DNA of 64,000 bases from Apostichopus japonicus (taxonomy: Eukaryota; Echinodermata; Holothuroidea; Aspidochirotida; Stichopodidae), in contig NC_092567.1 in NCBI RefSeq assembly GCF_037975245.1, forward strand, positions 18,790,876 through 18,854,875, read 5' to 3'. Below are positions 1 through 10,420 of the stretch, piece by piece. Numbering within the stretch: the first letter of the stretch is position 1; each line of letters begins with the position of its first letter. A program made the translations under genes and the position numbers. The notes beneath the pieces were generated by a model. The model was not told the origin of the DNA. It searched no databases and saw nothing but the letters and a program-made list of their open reading frames with translations.

Positions 1-165
1 GGTAAAAGTGAAGTAAAACTATGGTTAATTTGTAGTAATTTACTGGGGTAAACCGCGGTTTACCGCGTCCATAGGGCCAAAACACCGCGGTAATGTACAA
101 CAAATTTACCGCGGTTTACCGTGGTAAAATTGTGGTATGTTACCGCGGTAAATTTGAGGTAAATT
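1..165. repeat. Cluster of ACCGCGGT palindromes
   Basis: The first 165 bases contain several copies of the palindromic core ACCGCGGT or close variants (taaaccgcggtttacc, caccgcggtaatg, tttaccgcggtttacc, gttaccgcggtaaat) in AT-rich spacers. The copies read equally well on both strands. This looks like the edge of a repeat or the end of a mobile element cut by the window border. Its family is not recognised. Confidence 0.5.
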
Positions 166-242
166 TTTTCCTGGGCTGTTTACCGATACGGCGTTACACA
201 GTTTACTACATGTAACCACAACACTCTTCTCATCAATTGAAA

Positions 243-560
243 ATGTCTTCTCCCGAATCTTCCGATTCCGAGGAAATAGGACTTCACCTCTCAGGCCTTT
301 CGTAAGCTTTGACGAAAATTATTTTCTTGAGGAAGAAGAGGAGGAAATAGTTTTCGAGGGTGATGAAGATAATATCGGTGTTTTCCCTATCTTTTGAGCC
401 CCGTGCAGAAGAATTGTAAAACGATCCTGATGGCCGAGACGCGTCGCTGCCGATCGAAGTCCCCGAGCAGAACGGTTGGACGACCCTGAACCGAAACTGG
501 TCGGTTGAGCATAAACAAAACCACCGTTATCAAGACCATCATATGATTTAAATTATTTCG
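243..560 (+). pseudogene. Decayed acidic ORF, probably transposon-derived
   Basis: An ATG at 243 opens a short reading frame beginning MSSPESSDSEE. It stops after about 20 codons, but a one-base shift continues into a strongly acidic stretch (FLEEEEEE, then EGDEDN). After another shift it reads on as FEPRAEE and DGRDASLPIEVPEQNGW. An acidic start followed by an F-E-P motif resembles N-termini of some DNA-transposon accessory proteins, but that is only a resemblance. At least two frameshifts and an internal stop make it non-functional as read. It could also be a genuine first exon with sequencing errors. Confidence 0.3.
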
Positions 561-619
561 AATGTCGGTAATCCTGCTACTGAACTTTGTAGCGAAGCTT
601 CTAGAATTTTGTGTCTTAC

Positions 620-2080
620 AGTGCAAGGAAAATATGACATTCTGTACAGTGCAACCCTATAGTACTATAGAGTAGTGGTAACATGGGGTCTAGACCTAAC
701 TTAAAGACGTTGTATAACAGGCTAGCCCGTGTAATTGTATCATCCAACTGTTACGTAAAATCACAACACAACGCCAGTTTTACCACAAAAGAAACTTTCA
801 GATCTAGTACTGATTGTTCTAAAACCGACTGGCTTTAAGTTTTGTGCAAAATATTAGGTAACCAAAAAAATCGTCATTTGCTGTATGAAGGAGGGCTAGG
901 CTATGGTCATAACAAGTAATTTGGCAACAGTATAGTCAGGGAGTTGTTATGGAACAACTCCCTGGTATAGGCCTACAGGTACTCGTTACGTTGTGTATGT
1001 GTAGTGTTTTGAGCGAGTCGTGTTCAAATTCTTCAATTTATGTCATCTTTTGGAAAAGCTTGCAGTAGAAATCCGTCTTTACTTGTGGTGGAGCAACCTA
1101 ATACCACATATCAGCTCGGCATATTTAACAGTTACGAGATAAATTTTCGTAAAAACAAAACACCAAATCTCAATTACTACGGAGCACTGTGTTCTCAGAC
1201 GTTTAAGAATGTAAACATAGCATCTCGGGAGTGAGCTGCGTTCCTCGACTGACGTCACGCCGCATTACCGTAAAATCAAAAATTTTTAGATAGTTTTTAT
1301 TACCCTCTAATTTTTGATCGTTTATTCCTCAAGGATGCAAGCTTCGGTTGACACAAATTGGGTATCATTGGAAAGCTACGAGTGTACAGAATAAGATGAT
1401 AAAGATTTTTTTTCCATTTCATAACCTCTTTAAAACTTGTTTGTTGGAATTCTAGATGGTAAGCAGGGATATGCTCCCGTAGCTGAGGATAGGCTTTATT
1501 TTGGTTTTATAGATACAAGGAGTAGCAGGAATTTGAAACTATTTAATAGAGAAGAGTGTCGGCATGGTTGTGAAGTCAAAGCAGCGACTTACTGATTTCT
1601 GCTGAATTGAACGGAAGTTTGAGAAAATCGGATTATTTTAATCCGTCTCGGATTATTTTAATCCGATTCCGTCGTAATTGCAAAGGAATTGTTTTGGTTT
1701 ATATGGAACTGCAAATCGTTTCTGATGTTTAAACCGAATGGTGCCGTGGTCTTTAAGTTAAGTTCCCAGAAATTTTCCTTTCCTAGATTTATCTGTCCAA
1801 GAATCGTTTTGGTCAATGGCAATAACACACAAATTCTCAATAGAATGATTTTGGAGATTGAAGTGATTTAATTGCAACAGGTTGGTTGATCTTTTTTTGT
1901 TTTGATCGCCGATCTATGTTGTGTCATTCTCATTCTTAGAGTGTTTTTTTTTTAACTCTCCAACGTATTGCAAGTTGCAAATTTTTGGATAGGCAGTTTA
2001 TTTTATACGGAATTTGGAACGTGCGTTTGGTTTGGTTGCTCTGAAAGGCCCCAGTCGAATCGACAAGTAAGCACGTTTTG
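620..2080. other. No gene recognised
   Basis: Both strands hold only short open frames with no recognisable domain and no convincing splice-linked exons. A small direct duplication (cggattattttaatccg, twice) lies near 1630-1665. Confidence 0.4.
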
Positions 2081-2084
2081 CAAT

Positions 2085-2569
2085 TTTGTGTACATGGTGA
2101 TGATTTGTTGTGGTGGTAACGTTAGTAAGACAGAAAGGGATCGTGTTGACAACATCATCAAAAAAGCTGAAATATTAGTAGGGGGTCTCAGTCTGCTGTT
2201 GATTTTGTCTACCAGTGTCTCCTACAGTCCAAGCTCAACTCCGTTTGGACGACTATAGTCACCCATTTCATGTTCAACGATCATGATAGATTAATAAACA
2301 GGGGCATTGGTAGACTAAGACTTCCTCAACTTAAGACTAACCGGCACCGCAATTCATTTATCCCTCGTGCAATAAAACTTTACAACAGCAATTTGAGTCG
2401 TTAGGTGGTTGCCTAGTCCTTGGATGGGTACGCTCTGTTTTTAACTATTTAACTTGATCTTACCTTTTTCAGCTATAAGCTGTAATATGATTATAGTTTT
2501 ATATATATTTTTGTATTTCTTATAATGTGCGAGTATCGAAATTTCCGATTTTATGGAGTAATATAGTTT
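2085..2569 (+). mobile_element. LINE (CR1/L2-like) 3' end, truncated
   Basis: The plus strand carries the last part of a non-LTR reverse transcriptase ORF. One frame reads VSKTERDRVDNIIKKAE. After a frameshift the next reads QSKLNSVWTTIV, RGIGRLRLPQLKTNRHRN and SFIPRAIKLYNSNLSR, then a stop at about 2403-2405. The R-L-R-L-P-x-L-K-T-N-R-x-R-N-S-F-I-P-R-A-I signature is typical of the C-terminus of CR1/L2/RTE-type elements in invertebrate deuterostomes. The rest of the element is absent (5' truncation), and the ORF is frameshifted, so it is a dead copy. About 165 bp of 3' UTR runs into the (TCAC)n tract. Confidence 0.75.
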
Positions 2570-2715
2570 CACTCACTCACTCACTCACTCACTCACTCAC
2601 TCACTCACTCACTCACTCACTCACTCACTCACTCACTCACTCACTCACTCACTCACACACTCACACACTCACACACTCACTCACTCACTCACTCACTCAC
2701 TCACTCACTCACTTA
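2570..2715. repeat. (TCAC)n microsatellite
   Basis: About 145 bp of near-perfect TCAC units with a few CACA interruptions near 2655-2675. It lies exactly between the 3' end of the plus-strand LINE fragment and the 3' side of the minus-strand Penelope-like element, so it probably grew from a retroelement tail. Confidence 0.95.
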
Positions 2716-4771
2716 CTATCCTGTAGTTTCTGTTTTGTTTTCCCCTAATGGGGTGTCATCCTGAAAGGATGCCCGAACTAAAGTATCCCGAAGGTCTTTT
2801 AATAGCGATGACAGATAGTTCTGAGAAACTGATTTCAGGCGTTCGGTGCCTTGAAGTAGGTGAACATTCTTCTGACAGATATCAGCCAGTGGTGGGAGAC
2901 CAGGGTGGAATTCAGTAACCAATTGTTCCCTTTTGGAACTGGTTTTACGAGTTTTGTACGTCAATGTTTCGGTACGGGGTTTGTTTTTAGCCTTTTTTGA
3001 TGGTATTTTCAATAGTACCCCGAAAGTACTGTCTGTTTAGGAGGTGATGTGACAGTTCTTTATTGCGGGAATCAAAATCGACTTCAGAGGAGCAGATGCG
3101 TCGAATGCGCAAAGCTTGACTGTACGCAATATTTCTGGTACAGTGACGTGGATGGCAACTGCTTGGTAAAAGGTTGTGCTTGTTCGTGGGTTTATTGAAC
3201 AAGTCTGTTTTGAGTGAATCATTTTGTAGGGTCACAGTGGTGTCCAGGAAGTGAACGCCATATCCAGAAAAATCTGCAGTAAATTTGATAGTGTGATGAA
3301 ACAAGTTTGTGTCATCAATGAAGAGTTTTAGAGTTGCCTCACCATGGGTCCATATCATGATGATATCGTCAATGAAACGTAGCACGTGTGTGGTTTCAAG
3401 TTTTGTCGAGATAGAAATTCTTTCTCGAGGTTTCCCATAAAGATGTTTGGTACCCATTGCGGTGCCATGAATTTGGAGGTAGTGTTTGTTGCCAAATACC
3501 AGATTATTGCTGGTCAAGATTAGTTGCATCAATTCGGCCAATTCTTCTTCGTGTTGGTTTTGCCATGTTTCGGTTTGAATGCTTCTGTGCAGGCCAAAAT
3601 GCCCTCTTCGTTAGGGATATTTATGTATAACGAAGACACATCCAAGGTAACTAACAGAGTAATTAGGGGAAGACTTTTTATTTCCCCAATTTTCCGAATG
3701 AAATCCGTAGTGTCCTGCACATAGGACGGTAGGGCCGACACAAGAGGTTAGATGAGAAGGTCCACGAATTTGTAAGTTTTTCAGTCGCTGTACCATTAAC
3801 CGAAATTATGGGCCTCCCGGGATTGCCTTCTTTGTGAATTTTGGGCAGAAAATAAAAGCGACCAGGTTTTGGGTGGTTTTTCAAGGAGGATTTGGCCTAA
3901 CTTGCGGTCAATGGACTCGTTAGAAACTATCTTTTGGATGACTCTTTTCACGTTTTGTGTGATTTCTTGAGTAGGATCAGAATCCAGGAGTTTGTAGTGT
4001 TGAGGGTTGCCGAGCAGTCTGTTGGCTTCCTTTCTATATAATTGTTTGCCCATAGTGACAATTGCAGAACCTTTGTCGGCTGGCCTGATGACAATGTCGT
4101 CGCCCTTCCGGAGTTCATTGATAGCCTGTCTCTCGGTTTTGTTGAGATTGTCGCGAAAGTCTGGGAGGGAGGTCTGTGTTTATACATCCTCCTCAATTGC
4201 CGAAATAAATTATTCAAAAGGCGCACAAAGGGCCTTGGGCGGATTCCACCAGCTTTTTGGCTTAAAATTGGAATACGAGTCGTTGGTTTGTTGCATGGCA
4301 AAAATTTTACGGAGACGTAAGCGTCGATAGAACATATTCAGATCAAGAGAAATTTTCTGAGCGTTAACTTGCCGCGGTTTAGGTAAAAAAATTAGACCTT
4401 TGGAGAGTAGGTTTGTTTCTCCTACCGAAATTTGGCACTCAATGGTAACACTGCACTTTTGGTGGTGCTGCATGCGGTCTGTATCTCTTTGCGACGGAAT
4501 CTGCGAGACCTGTTTTTTTTTGAGGTTTCAAGTTGGGTTTCACCAGAAACTTAAATACCTCTCTTTGGGTGTCATTATCTCTCTTCAATTGTTAAATTGT
4601 CTTGAAGCTAGGGTACGTGAGAGGTCCAAGCATATTTTGGAGACGGAGTCAAGATTTCTTACGAACTCGTTTTTGGGGAGTTCTTTTTGCAGTTTTCTGG
4701 TTTTTGAATCAATTTGCTGGCTAAGTTCGTGAATGGTTTTGCGACAAATACTTATTTGCACAGCCATTAAT
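2716..4771 (-). mobile_element. Penelope-like element, reverse transcriptase remnant
   Basis: On the minus strand the pieces of a Penelope-like reverse transcriptase appear in order, split over all three frames. Near 4470-4380 are LLSKGLIFLPKPRQVN and LNMFYRRLRLRK; near 3880, [18 protein letters not shown]; near 3640, LVTLDVSSLYINIPNEEG. Near 3541-3440 is LQIHGTAMGTK; near 3380, RFIDDIIMIWTHGE (the F-I-D-D active-site box); near 3140, YSQALRIRRICSS. The stretch that should follow GTAMGT (the A-P-x-Y-A-N block) is deleted. The element ends at the (TCAC)n tract after a RETLVRA-like motif, with no GIY-YIG endonuclease domain visible. Multiple frameshifts show a non-functional copy. Its 5' side abuts a (GTAT)n tract at 4772. 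Confidence 0.85.
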
Positions 4772-5022
4772 TGTATGTATGTATGTATGTATGTATGTAT
4801 GTATGTATGTATGTATGTATGTATGTATGTATGTATGTATGTATGTATGTATGTATGTATGTGTGTATGTATGTATGTATGTATGCATGTATGCATGTAT
4901 GCGTGTATGCGTGTATGCATGTATGTATGTATGTATGTACGCGTGTATGTATGTATGTGTGTATGTATGTATGTGTGTGGGTGTATGTATGTGTGTATGT
5001 ATGTATATATGTATGTATATGT
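4772..5022. repeat. (GTAT)n microsatellite, SINE tail
   Basis: About 250 bp of GTAT units, pure at first and then interspersed with GTGT/GCAT variants. It directly continues the 3' tail of the minus-strand SINE at 5023-5247, whose relatives elsewhere end in a few ACAT units. It is therefore best read as a hugely expanded SINE tail. Confidence 0.9.
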
Positions 5023-5247
5023 GATCTTCCCGCAAGCAGGAACTCGCGAAAGAAGCCATGGAGGCTTGTAGACTCGCAAGCTGACCGAAGCCAATCTCTC
5101 GGCACACATCCATTTAACGTCCATGTCAGGAAGTTGTTATTGAACAACACCCTTGCCAGACGAGACACATTGCTGTCGGCGGGGAATCGAACCGGGTATC
5201 TCATGACTGGAAGACGCCGGCGTTAACCACTAGGCTATACACTCCGC
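5023..5247 (-). mobile_element. tRNA-derived SINE, family 1 copy a
   Basis: Read on the minus strand, the head has an RNA polymerase III A-box-like segment (TAGCCTAGTGGTTAACGCC) and a perfect B-box consensus GGTTCGATTCC. The shared body follows (TTGTTCAATAACAACTTCC, TGGACGTTAAAT, GCTTCGGTCAGCTT, TTCCTGCTTGCGGGAAGAT) and ends in the ACAT-type tail. The same order occurs at 11974 and 31859. Confidence 0.85.
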
Positions 5248-5249
5248 TC

Positions 5250-7936
5250 AAATTGTACTTAAAGCCGACAAAAGAAAGCTGTGTCACGCTATACGGACTA
5301 AACAGGTGTTCCATTAACAAACTTTATCTCAAATTGTATGATAATATTGGGTCCTTAGCTTAAGAAAGAAAACTCTGGAGGCAATTTGGTGATCTGTTGG
5401 TTTAATGCGCTCAACTTCGACAGCGTAGCGATTAACTGAAGAGAGTAAAAAATGAAGCAAAAGACATAGAAAATAAATTGCTACTAATATCTCCATACAC
5501 TACCCCTTTAACTCTAGAGGACTTCCAAACTCACTACCCCTTTAACTCTAGAGGACTTCCAAACTCCCAAGAAACTGCATAGACTTAACATAATGTAATG
5601 ACCGAAACACAGGTTCATGTTGCTATGGTATTTATTCAACAACAATAAGAAATGAAAAACCCTGCAAAGACAAAACAAATGGATCATAAATACAAGATTA
5701 AGGTAATTACTTATCATGGATAATTAATGTAAATTAAATGTGCAATGAGAACCAATACATGAGTGACGAGGAGTCATAAACATTGAGTATTGTTCTTACT
5801 TAATTGAATATTGTTTCATTATTCTCAGATGTTGGTCATAGCACTAAATGAATCCAACAATCTCAATTACTTCAACAAAAAGAATTAAAACAAATCACTT
5901 TAGGAAATAAAAAAGAATATCAGGTGACATGTCATGTGACCAACTTCATGTTAACAATTGGGTTGCTAAGGAGATTATGGAACTCTCAGGTCTGATGTTA
6001 CATTTTAATACTAATTTACACCTTCACCCATCTCCAGGAAACATGGTTATTACAAAGTTTGATCATCCATCACTGACTATGATAATGACGAAAGGGATAA
6101 GTATAAGCTTAATAGTATACAACTTAGCAAACACATAACGGTCGATGTAGTGCACATTGTTACAAAGATATAACGTCAAGGCCAAGGCCCCACAACACAC
6201 GTGCGTTAGGATAGCACGGTGTGAATGGCGATTTACGGTGACAGGCAAGTTACTTAGGTTACTTAATTGACAGCAATTTCGAAATCAAATACACTCTTCA
6301 TCACTCTGCAATTAAATCCTATCAAACAATCATGAATTAAAGCTTACCCTGAATATCACACGATCTTGTTAAGCATAAGAATGGCTCCGCAAAATGGAAA
6401 GAAGACCATTCACAAAAAGTTGTAATAGTAGTAGTAGTCGTAACAAATGATTCTCACAAAAAGTAGTAAAGTAAAATAGATGGCGCTCGTCGCCTTTTAC
6501 CAAGTCCATCGGTAAGGGTTACCACTGTTACAATAATATAAACCACATAAAACAACATACCTGGAAAATATGCATTGTGAAATAGATCACCATTGATATG
6601 AACACTAGCCAAGTCTAAACTACAAACTTGATAAACCTCCAATTTCCCCACTGAATACCACAGTACTGAAAAACACATTCACCCAGGCTTGCCCAGGGAA
6701 GCTAAACTAAACGAGAATCTTAAAATAAACCAAAGCCCAATAAAAGTACATAAACCCCTGCAACAAACGATTGCGAAATATCATCTCACCGAAACAATTT
6801 CCCCACCTCCACGTAAGAACCGAAACGTAAGAACCTGACGTACTGTAGTTCACAACCGTAAACTGGAAAAACAAAATACAATTATGAATAAAAACACTGT
6901 AACGTACACAATGTCAATCTCTAACAAAAACCTTGACACATCTTACAAAAACATAAAACTGCACTGCAACCAAGTAATAAGGAAAAATGATAAGTAAGTC
7001 CTAACGTTACACTTTGACTACAACAAGACATATAAGCATTTAATATATAAAGTATAGGAATACACTGTCGTTACTATCTCAATGAAGAAATAGCAAAGTC
7101 ACATGTACCAAAATGAAACCTAGCAACCTCACAGGAAAACCATATCCCAAGAAAGCTGTCAATAAACAATAAAATAAACAAAGGAAACTATTCACCCACC
7201 TAAACCTTTAAATTGTATAACCAAGCTGCAGAACACCATCTGTAAAACAGCAACAGCCCAAACAAGATGGCTGAAGTAAATTTAAGGTAGCATACGCCCA
7301 TTAAAAGCCCCCTTGACTTACACACTAAATCACAAAAGTAATGTGGTCTCTAAGTCTAGACTAAAGTTTTCACTAGCTAAACGCTACCCATCACCGGATA
7401 GCTGACAAGTTGGCCTTTCATGGCACACCATCAATTTTCCGTACCATGACTATGTAGATTTTTTGCTATCCGAGCCGGAAGTTTTCGTCACTTGTAAACA
7501 AACCTCTTCACTCAGTGGTAAACAAATTTCCTACGCTGCTCCCGGGAGGCCTAAAGGGGTCTAAAATTGCCTCAATTTACCCAATTTTCTCACCACATGT
7601 ACTTCCATTCATGCTCTTCAACATGCAAGCCACAAAAAACTAGATTATGATTGATAACAGGTCACAAAAGATGTTCTCCCGCTGCTTTTTGGCACTTTTC
7701 CTGAGATAGGAGAACAATCGAGCGGATTGATATAGACTCTAATAGGAGTATGCCACCCTAAGATTTCACTCACTAAAAACGAGGACGCTATAAAACAATT
7801 AAAGGAGCAAAGACTAAACTGGAAATCAAATTTGGTCACAACAGATAATATGATATGTTTATCAAATTCCAAAAATGCTTTTGGTTGCGTTGATAATCGT
7901 AACCTTTACTTCGTGACACCTTGCTTGTAAACACGA
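5250..7936. other. No gene recognised
   Basis: AT-rich sequence without recognisable exons on either strand. A perfect 35-bp tandem duplication (unit beginning ctacccctttaactctag) lies at about 5501-5568. Nothing else in the stretch could be assigned. Confidence 0.4.
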
Positions 7937-8257
7937 TATCTCAACAGGCGCGTAGCCAAGGGGGGGGGGGCGAAGGGGGGCAGCCGCCCCCCCCCCCCCC
8001 CTTGAGCATATTTTTTACAATTTTTTTTAAGGTTTTTATGATATTGCTAGTATTTTCAAAAGAGAAAATGCTAAGATGCAACTAACAAGGCATGGGAAGT
8101 GCCATTTCCGGCGATCTGGGAGGCAATTACAGCCAAAATTTTCTTGTACGCTCCGCGCCAGCTGGGGGGGGGGGGGTTCGCTTAGATAGTTTGCAATGCA
8201 GAATCTACAGTTTCGCCCCTCCCTTGGCGAATTCCTGGCTACGCGCCTGTATCTCAA
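7937..8257. mobile_element. hAT-type MITE, family A, with 8-bp TSD
   Basis: The element runs 7945-8249. It has terminal inverted repeats CAGGCGCGTAGCCAAG (left) and CTGGCTACGCGCCTG (right). It is flanked by a perfect 8-bp target duplication TATCTCAA (7937-7944 and 8250-8257). The 8-bp duplication and CAGG...CCTG ends are hallmarks of the hAT superfamily. The interior is non-coding, with long G and C runs and the block 'gcttagatag / cttgtacgctccgcgcca' that recurs at 17150, 18310 and 61440. Confidence 0.85.
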
Positions 8258-8530
8258 GAAGGGAAGCTTGCCCCAATCTCATATTTGGTGTGTAGGAGTA
8301 CCACATTGAAAAGAAGGCGCCTATTGATTTTAGAGTTCAAGAGTCATTTGAGGCCACCTGATGGGGTCAAATTAGAAAACATTATAAACACAATTTACCA
8401 AGAAGGGAAGCTCGGACCAAGCTCATAGTTTGTAGTTGTGACACGAGAGCCTATTGTTTGTTTGTTTCTTGCAAGACAAATGTCATTTGGAGTTACCAGG
8501 GGTCAATTTGTGCAAAACTTGCTTCATAAT
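8258..8530 (+). repeat. Interspersed repeat of unknown type
   Basis: Two internally similar segments (agaagggaagcttgcccca... at 8258 and agaagggaagctcggacca... at 8401) each continue into a related ~110-bp body. A shorter relative (ttggtgtgtggatgcatcac...) lies at about 10738-10800. No terminal repeats or ORF are seen. Confidence 0.5.
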
Positions 8531-8583
8531 ATACCGTACCTCCCACCGACCAGCCTATGAGATAACGTTTGCATTACGCTAGT

Positions 8584-8767
8584 GTAGTGAAGTGAAATTG
8601 TGTTGCTTGCACCCTATGAATATTTATATGTGTTATGTAATAGTCAGTTTGTAGAGTTAGTAAGTGCACATAGCTTTTGCAAGTGTGTTTTGTTAGTTCT
8701 GTACACGCTATCATTATGTCTAGCAGCGTCCTTGCAGAGCTCCGGGGTTCGCCTCGTAAACCCCTTA
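8584..8767 (+). repeat. 184-bp interspersed repeat, copy 1
   Basis: From GTAGTGAAGTGAAATT to CTCGTAAACCCCTTA this segment matches 31184-31367 at roughly 85-90% by eye and with the same length. It includes a shared GCAGAGCTCCGGGGTTCGCC block. It could be an LTR part or the conserved core of a larger element. Nothing beyond these ends aligns. Confidence 0.65.
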
Positions 8768-9059
8768 GTAATTACTATTTTGATTAATTTTTATTGCATT
8801 CGGGTCGTAAATTGCCCAGAGTTACTCATATCTAGAGTCAGTAAGGAGATGTCCACCTTCTTAGAGGCAGGATGCCTGAGGTTTTGGATGGTTATAGGCT
8901 TCAGGCTCGAAACCACTGGTTTTCCAAGATGGCGGTTCTACCAACATGCAGCGAGCTGGCGAGAGGGTGATGGAGTCTCGATGTATGTATTTTCGATGTC
9001 CACGACCTTACGCGCCGCGAGCTTATTTTCCGCGAACGAGCTGTACTCAGTTTAGTAAG

Positions 9060-10400
9060 AGTTTAAGTGATAAATATTGTTTCATAATTGCTGTATGTGC
9101 CCTATTGTTAGTTAATTGAATTGTAGTTTTAAGTGTTGCCCTTAGGCTAGGCTGTACTTTACTGTACAAAGTACATATGTTAGGTTATATATTTGGACCT
9201 TGGATTTACGGGTTCGTAGCATGTATTGTTTATCGTTAAGCACGTGGGTGCTATTACGTACTATTATATTGTATTGTACTGATTATTAATTATTGTACCT
9301 TTCGAGTATTGTACTGCTCGCTGTTTGAAGAGTATATATGTATATAACGTAATTTGTAGTTTGAACATTATTTGTTACTGTTGTTTATTTTATGGACACC
9401 CGATACTCATAGCTAGTACAGTAACTACTGTTCATGTACTACGCCCGTGCATCAGTAACTACTGCGCTGTGTTCGCAACACGGTAACATGTGTTACAGGT
9501 GGCACAGTAATTACTGCTGGGTAAGGTTATTCGTAAAAGGGAAATGGATTGGTAGGAATAATTCAGTGACCTATAGCCTAATTGCTCTCAAAACGTGAGG
9601 GTGAAAGCTCGTGGTGGAGTCGTTCTGCAGACGAATTTCATTTCTGTATAGATGCTACGGTGGCCCATCTTGAAATTTCTGTTTCATGTGGACATTTTGA
9701 AGTTTCATCTCGACGGTGACACGTTTCATATCTCAAAGTTTCCTTCCTTTCGTTTTAGCTCGAAATGATGACTGTTTTTACTTGAAGAACTCGATGCTTT
9801 CTCTTCAAAGTTTGACATTTTATCTCATAGTTTTGACGTTTGATCTCAATTGTCATTTGGACAATTTATATCAAAATTTGTAAATTGTATCTCTATGATT
9901 TTAAAAGTTTCATCTAGAATATGTGATGTTTCTCGTTACATTCCGACGTTTCATGTCGAAAATTGCTCCTATATATCTCGAAATGTAACAGTTTTATCAT
10001 AAAAATGTTTCTCATTCCATCTCGAACATGGGGCATAGTACCATTAAAAATGCGACTTCATGACAAAACGTTAGATATTTTGCTTCAAAATTAGGCGTAA
10101 CACATCAGACTGAAATACGGTTTGTCTAAGGGGAATAACACTAGCAAAATATAAACAAAATATGATAATAACAAACAATAATTACAGAACACGATAATTT
10201 TCAATACTAAACTATATTCTCAATTAGCTAAACGTTTGACATTTTTAACGATTTTTAATTACAACATGAAATATATATACGTTTTAGTTTTATAACATAT
10301 TTTAAGAATATGTATTAATTTTGGGTGATTTTCTTATGATCGATTTGCTTTATTACTGGAGATTCGTGACCTTTACTTTAAGGGTTTTTCTTCCTTTAAA
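9060..10400. repeat. Non-coding; degenerate TTTCATCTCGAAA motif array
   Basis: No gene is recognised. From about 9660 to 10030 the sequence repeatedly returns to variants of GTTTCATCTCGAAATTT / GACGTTTCATCTCG at irregular ~20-30 bp spacing, which suggests an old, heavily decayed tandem repeat. Confidence 0.4.
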
Positions 10401-10420
10401 GCATAATTTCTTCACATCTA

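Noticed and set aside
4585-5226. Long Tyr-Ile-His or Cys-Met-Tyr-Val repeat frames
   Set aside because: Translation of the (GTAT)n microsatellite with SINE and Penelope sequence on its edges.
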